Assembly (NCBI GenBank): GCA_945291235.1
Contig: CALYQY010000039.1
Location: 1-19,808 of the forward strand
Origin: an uncultured Gilliamella sp.
GTDB taxonomy: Bacteria; Pseudomonadota; Gammaproteobacteria; Enterobacterales; Enterobacteriaceae
Direction: 5' to 3'
DNA: 19,808 nucleotides
Within the stretch, counting starts at the first letter, position 1. The number at the start of each line of letters is the position of its first letter. Below, piece after piece: positions 17,546-19,808 of this stretch. Position numbers and translations under genes: made by a program. Under the pieces are notes generated by a model, which was not told the DNA's origin, made no database searches, and was given only the letters and a program-made list of their open reading frames with translations.

Positions 17546-17613
17546 AAATTATTTTGCTCATTGCCTTATTCTCAAGGATAATAGAGCCGCCATTAACTAC
17601 AGAAAGATATATT

Positions 17614-19128
17614 ATGTTTCATCTATTTGCTGATTTAGAATTTTCAACAATTATATTATTAGTCTTTGCATTGCTTTTTGTCCTTTTTTACGAAGCAATT
17701 AATGGATTTCATGACACAGCTAATGCTGTGGCAACTGTCATTTATACAAGAGCATTGAAAGAACAACTCGCTGTTTTTATGGCTGGCGTGTTTAATTTTT
17801 TTGGTGTACTTTTGGGTGGGTTAAGTGTTGCTTACGCAATCGTTCACCTTTTACCAACCGATTTATTACTCAATGTTAGTTCAGCGCATGGACTGGCAAT
17901 GGTCTTTTCAATTTTATTTGCTGCCATTATTTGGAATTTAGGGACATGGTATGTCGGTATTCCTGCATCAAGTTCGCACACCTTAATTGGTTCAATTATT
18001 GGGGTTGCGCTTGCTAACGCATTTATCATGGATACTTCAATTATTGAAGCACTTAATATTCCTAAAATGATTCAAATTTTCCTGTCATTAATTGTTTCCC
18101 CTCTTGTTGGGTTAATCATTGCGGGTTTAATGATATTTTTATTGCGTAAATATTGGACTCGTAAAGGTCAAAGTAAAAAAAGCAGTAAAAAAAGAGAACG
18201 TATTTTTATGACGCCAGAACAGCGTGAAAAGCTCTATGGTAAGAAGAAACCCCCTTTTTGGATCCGTATCATGTTAATTATATCAGCAGCAGGTGTTAGC
18301 TTTTCACATGGTGCGAATGATGGGCAAAAAGGCATTGGTTTGTTAATGTTAGTTTTAATGGGAATTGCACCAGCAGGCTTTATTGTTAATATGAGTGCGT
18401 CTACTTATGACATCACTAATACCCGTAATGCAATTCACAATATTGAAGAGTATTTTGTTTCACATCAAAAAGATTTAACCAGCGTAATTGGTCATCAACC
18501 CGTTATCGATTCGACAATTCCTACAACCGATATTAATCAATATCACTGCGACTACTCTCGTTCATTTATGACGATCGGTATTGCTAATTCATTATTTAAT
18601 AAACTTAATGATTATGAAGCATTAACGGTCGATCAACGTTCACAAGCAAGACGTATTTTACTTTGTTTATCCGATACCGTATCGCATGTTGCAAAACAAC
18701 CTAATGTTTCCACTGAAGATAAACAATATTTAAAATCTTTAAATAATGATTTACTCAAAACCGTTGAGTATGCACCTGTTTGGATTATTATTGCTGTTGC
18801 CTCAGCACTGGCATTAGGCACTATGATTGGTTGGCGACGTGTTGCAATCACTATTGGTGAAAAGATTGGTAAAAAAGGGATGACTTATGCACAAGGTGTG
18901 TCAGCGCAAATTACAACCGCATTATCAATTGGTATCGCCAGTTATACAGGAATGCCTGTATCAACAACACAGGTTCTTTCTTCATCGGTTGCCGGTACCA
19001 TGATTGTTGATGGTGGTGGGGTACAAAGCAAAACGATAAAAAATATTGCATTAACTTGGATTTTAACATTGCCAATTTCAATTTTGCTATCTGGATCACT
19101 TTTTTGGCTTGCTCAAAAATTAATTTAG
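17614..19128 (+). CDS. pitA: Low-affinity inorganic phosphate transporter PitA
   Basis: PitA is an inner-membrane, proton-coupled transporter of metal-phosphate complexes. The two PiT-family repeats carry their signatures, [10 protein letters not shown] at 31-40 and [10 protein letters not shown] at 231-240. A basic cytoplasmic loop (about 178-218) and a hydrophilic loop (about 270-375) separate the groups of membrane segments. The C-terminus keeps [20 protein letters not shown] and [17 protein letters not shown]. The 504 residues compare with 499 in E. coli. The frame is open back to 17503, overlapping yfeH, but the ATG at 17614 begins [10 protein letters not shown], matching the family start. 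The downstream neighbour is uspA; the uspB gene found between pitA and uspA in E. coli is absent. Confidence 0.95.
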   Translation: MFHLFADLEFSTIILLVFALLFVLFYEAINGFHDTANAVATVIYTRALKEQLAVFMAGVFNFFGVLLGGLSVAYAIVHLLPTDLLLNVSSAHGLAMVFSILFAAIIWNLGTWYVGIPASSSHTLIGSIIGVALANAFIMDTSIIEALNIPKMIQIFLSLIVSPLVGLIIAGLMIFLLRKYWTRKGQSKKSSKKRERIFMTPEQREKLYGKKKPPFWIRIMLIISAAGVSFSHGANDGQKGIGLLMLVLMGIAPAGFIVNMSASTYDITNTRNAIHNIEEYFVSHQKDLTSVIGHQPVIDSTIPTTDINQYHCDYSRSFMTIGIANSLFNKLNDYEALTVDQRSQARRILLCLSDTVSHVAKQPNVSTEDKQYLKSLNNDLLKTVEYAPVWIIIAVASALALGTMIGWRRVAITIGEKIGKKGMTYAQGVSAQITTALSIGIASYTGMPVSTTQVLSSSVAGTMIVDGGGVQSKTIKNIALTWILTLPISILLSGSLFWLAQKLI

Positions 19129-19194
19129 TAGTAAAAAAGAAGATATTAATTTTACTTTTAATCTGAGCGCCAAAAAAGAAAGGAGTAAAGAACA

Positions 19195-19671
19195 ATGGCT
19201 TATAAACATATATTAGTCGCAGTGGATTTATCACCTGAAAGTGAAGTGCTTGTTGAAAAAGCGGTATCGATGGCAAGACCTTATAATGCTCAAGTCTCAT
19301 TGATTCATGTTGGTATTAATTATTCTGATCTTTACACAGGTTTAGTTGATATTAATATGAATGATATGAAGGATAAAATTACCGAAGATGCCCATATTGC
19401 TTTAAATAAATTAGCCGATGATGCTGGTTATCCTATTGCTCATACATTATCAGGCAATGGGGAGTTTGGTCAGGTATTGATTGAAGCTATTCATGAATTC
19501 AACGTCGATCTTGTTGTATGTGGTCATCATCAAGATTTCTGGAGTAAATTAATGTCTTCCGCTCGTCAACTTATCAATAATACGCATATTGATACTTTGA
19601 TTGTTCCATTAAAAGATGAAGAACCCGCTGAACAAACCGCCAAAGGAAAAGTTAATGATCAACCCGCTTAA
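19195..19671 (+). CDS. uspA: Universal stress protein A
   Basis: UspA is a small cytoplasmic stress protein of the adenine-nucleotide-binding-like alpha/beta fold, made during growth arrest. It begins [30 protein letters not shown] sequence shared with E. coli UspA and keeps [21 protein letters not shown]. It is 158 residues against 144, because of a charged tail ([17 protein letters not shown]). The last codons and the stop lie inside the terminator stem. E. coli-type UspA proteins lack the GxxGxxxxG ATP loop, and none is evident here. The start has a strong AAGGAG about 9 bases upstream. The preceding gap of 66 bases shows no clear promoter. Confidence 0.95.
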   Translation: MAYKHILVAVDLSPESEVLVEKAVSMARPYNAQVSLIHVGINYSDLYTGLVDINMNDMKDKITEDAHIALNKLADDAGYPIAHTLSGNGEFGQVLIEAIHEFNVDLVVCGHHQDFWSKLMSSARQLINNTHIDTLIVPLKDEEPAEQTAKGKVNDQPA

Positions 19672-19685
19672 ATAGCGGGTTTTTT
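19661..19685 (+). terminator. Intrinsic terminator overlapping the uspA stop
   Basis: AACCCGCT (19661-19668) pairs with AGCGGGTT (19674-19681) around TAAAT, followed by TTTT. The left arm encodes the final Pro-Ala, and the stop codon TAA (19669-19671) is in the loop. Confidence 0.85.
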
Positions 19686-19711
19686 ATTCTTTACACGTTA
19701 CTGTAAAGAAT
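19686..19711. repeat. 10-bp inverted repeat downstream of uspA
   Basis: ATTCTTTACA (19686-19695) and TGTAAAGAAT (19702-19711) are perfect reverse complements with a 6-base loop (CGTTAC), directly after the uspA terminator. It could be a second terminator element, perhaps for a convergent gene beyond the window, or a protein site. The remaining bases to 19808 contain no gene I can support. Confidence 0.4.
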
Positions 19712-19808
19712 ACTTCCGATTCTTATTTCTTAAGTTAGATGAGTGTAACATGACTACTTTGCCATTTTTTGATAAGGCATGTTGACGTTTTCAGGGCTAT
19801 ACTCAAAG

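Noticed and set aside
17503..17613. Extended PitA N-terminus overlapping yfeH
   Set aside because: The extra 37 residues are an out-of-frame reading of the yfeH end and the gap; homology starts at the ATG at 17614.

Overview
The window is a stretch of core chromosome from an AT-rich gammaproteobacterium. The proteins read as close homologues of Enterobacterales proteins (SecG, ThiI, CpxR/CpxA, EF-P, EpmB, YidC, RpsU, DnaG, RpoD, YfeH, PitA, UspA). Several local gene orders also match that group: secG followed by tRNA-Leu(GAG), divergent efp/epmB, rpmH-rnpA-yidD-yidC, rpsU-dnaG-rpoD, and pitA next to uspA. The low GC and the way these blocks are joined suggest a host-associated lineage such as Orbaceae (Gilliamella-like). 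That assignment is inference and was not tested by any search.

Layout, left to right. On the minus strand, secG runs into a tRNA-Leu cut by the window edge. Divergent from it is thiI (tRNA 4-thiouridine/thiamine sulfur transfer), then an apparent operon cpxR-cpxA-trmL (envelope-stress two-component system plus a tRNA wobble 2'-O-methylase). Convergent to trmL is efp, whose promoter lies inside the start of the divergent gene epmB, the aminomutase that makes the beta-lysine used to modify EF-P. Next comes rpmH-rnpA-yidD-yidC (ribosomal protein L34, RNase P protein, membrane-insertion factors). rpmH has a near-consensus promoter and a leader hairpin, and yidC ends at a strong terminator. nudC (RNA NAD-decapping/NADH pyrophosphatase) follows.

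On the minus strand after nudC is the least familiar gene, at 10157-10927. It encodes a 256-residue protein with two tandem copies of a zinc-ribbon plus helix-turn-helix unit resembling IS1 InsA-type transposase DNA-binding domains, with no catalytic domain. hemB (minus) follows after an AT-rich gap. This HemB has the Asp-rich, zinc-independent type of metal site. Divergent from hemB is the macromolecular-synthesis block rpsU-dnaG-rpoD (translation, replication and transcription initiation), with hairpins between rpsU and dnaG and a strong terminator after rpoD. Last come yfeH (bile-acid/sodium symporter family), pitA (phosphate transport) and uspA (universal stress protein), whose stop codon lies inside its own terminator.

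I found no prophage, CRISPR array, toxin-antitoxin pair, restriction system or intact insertion sequence. The points most worth following are the double zinc-ribbon gene, the palindrome over the hemB -35 element, the efp promoter nested in epmB, and the joining of trmL to cpxRA without a local cpxP. Start codons were moved from the longest open frame for efp, yidD, rpoD, yfeH and pitA, and rpmH (46 codons) was called directly from the sequence.
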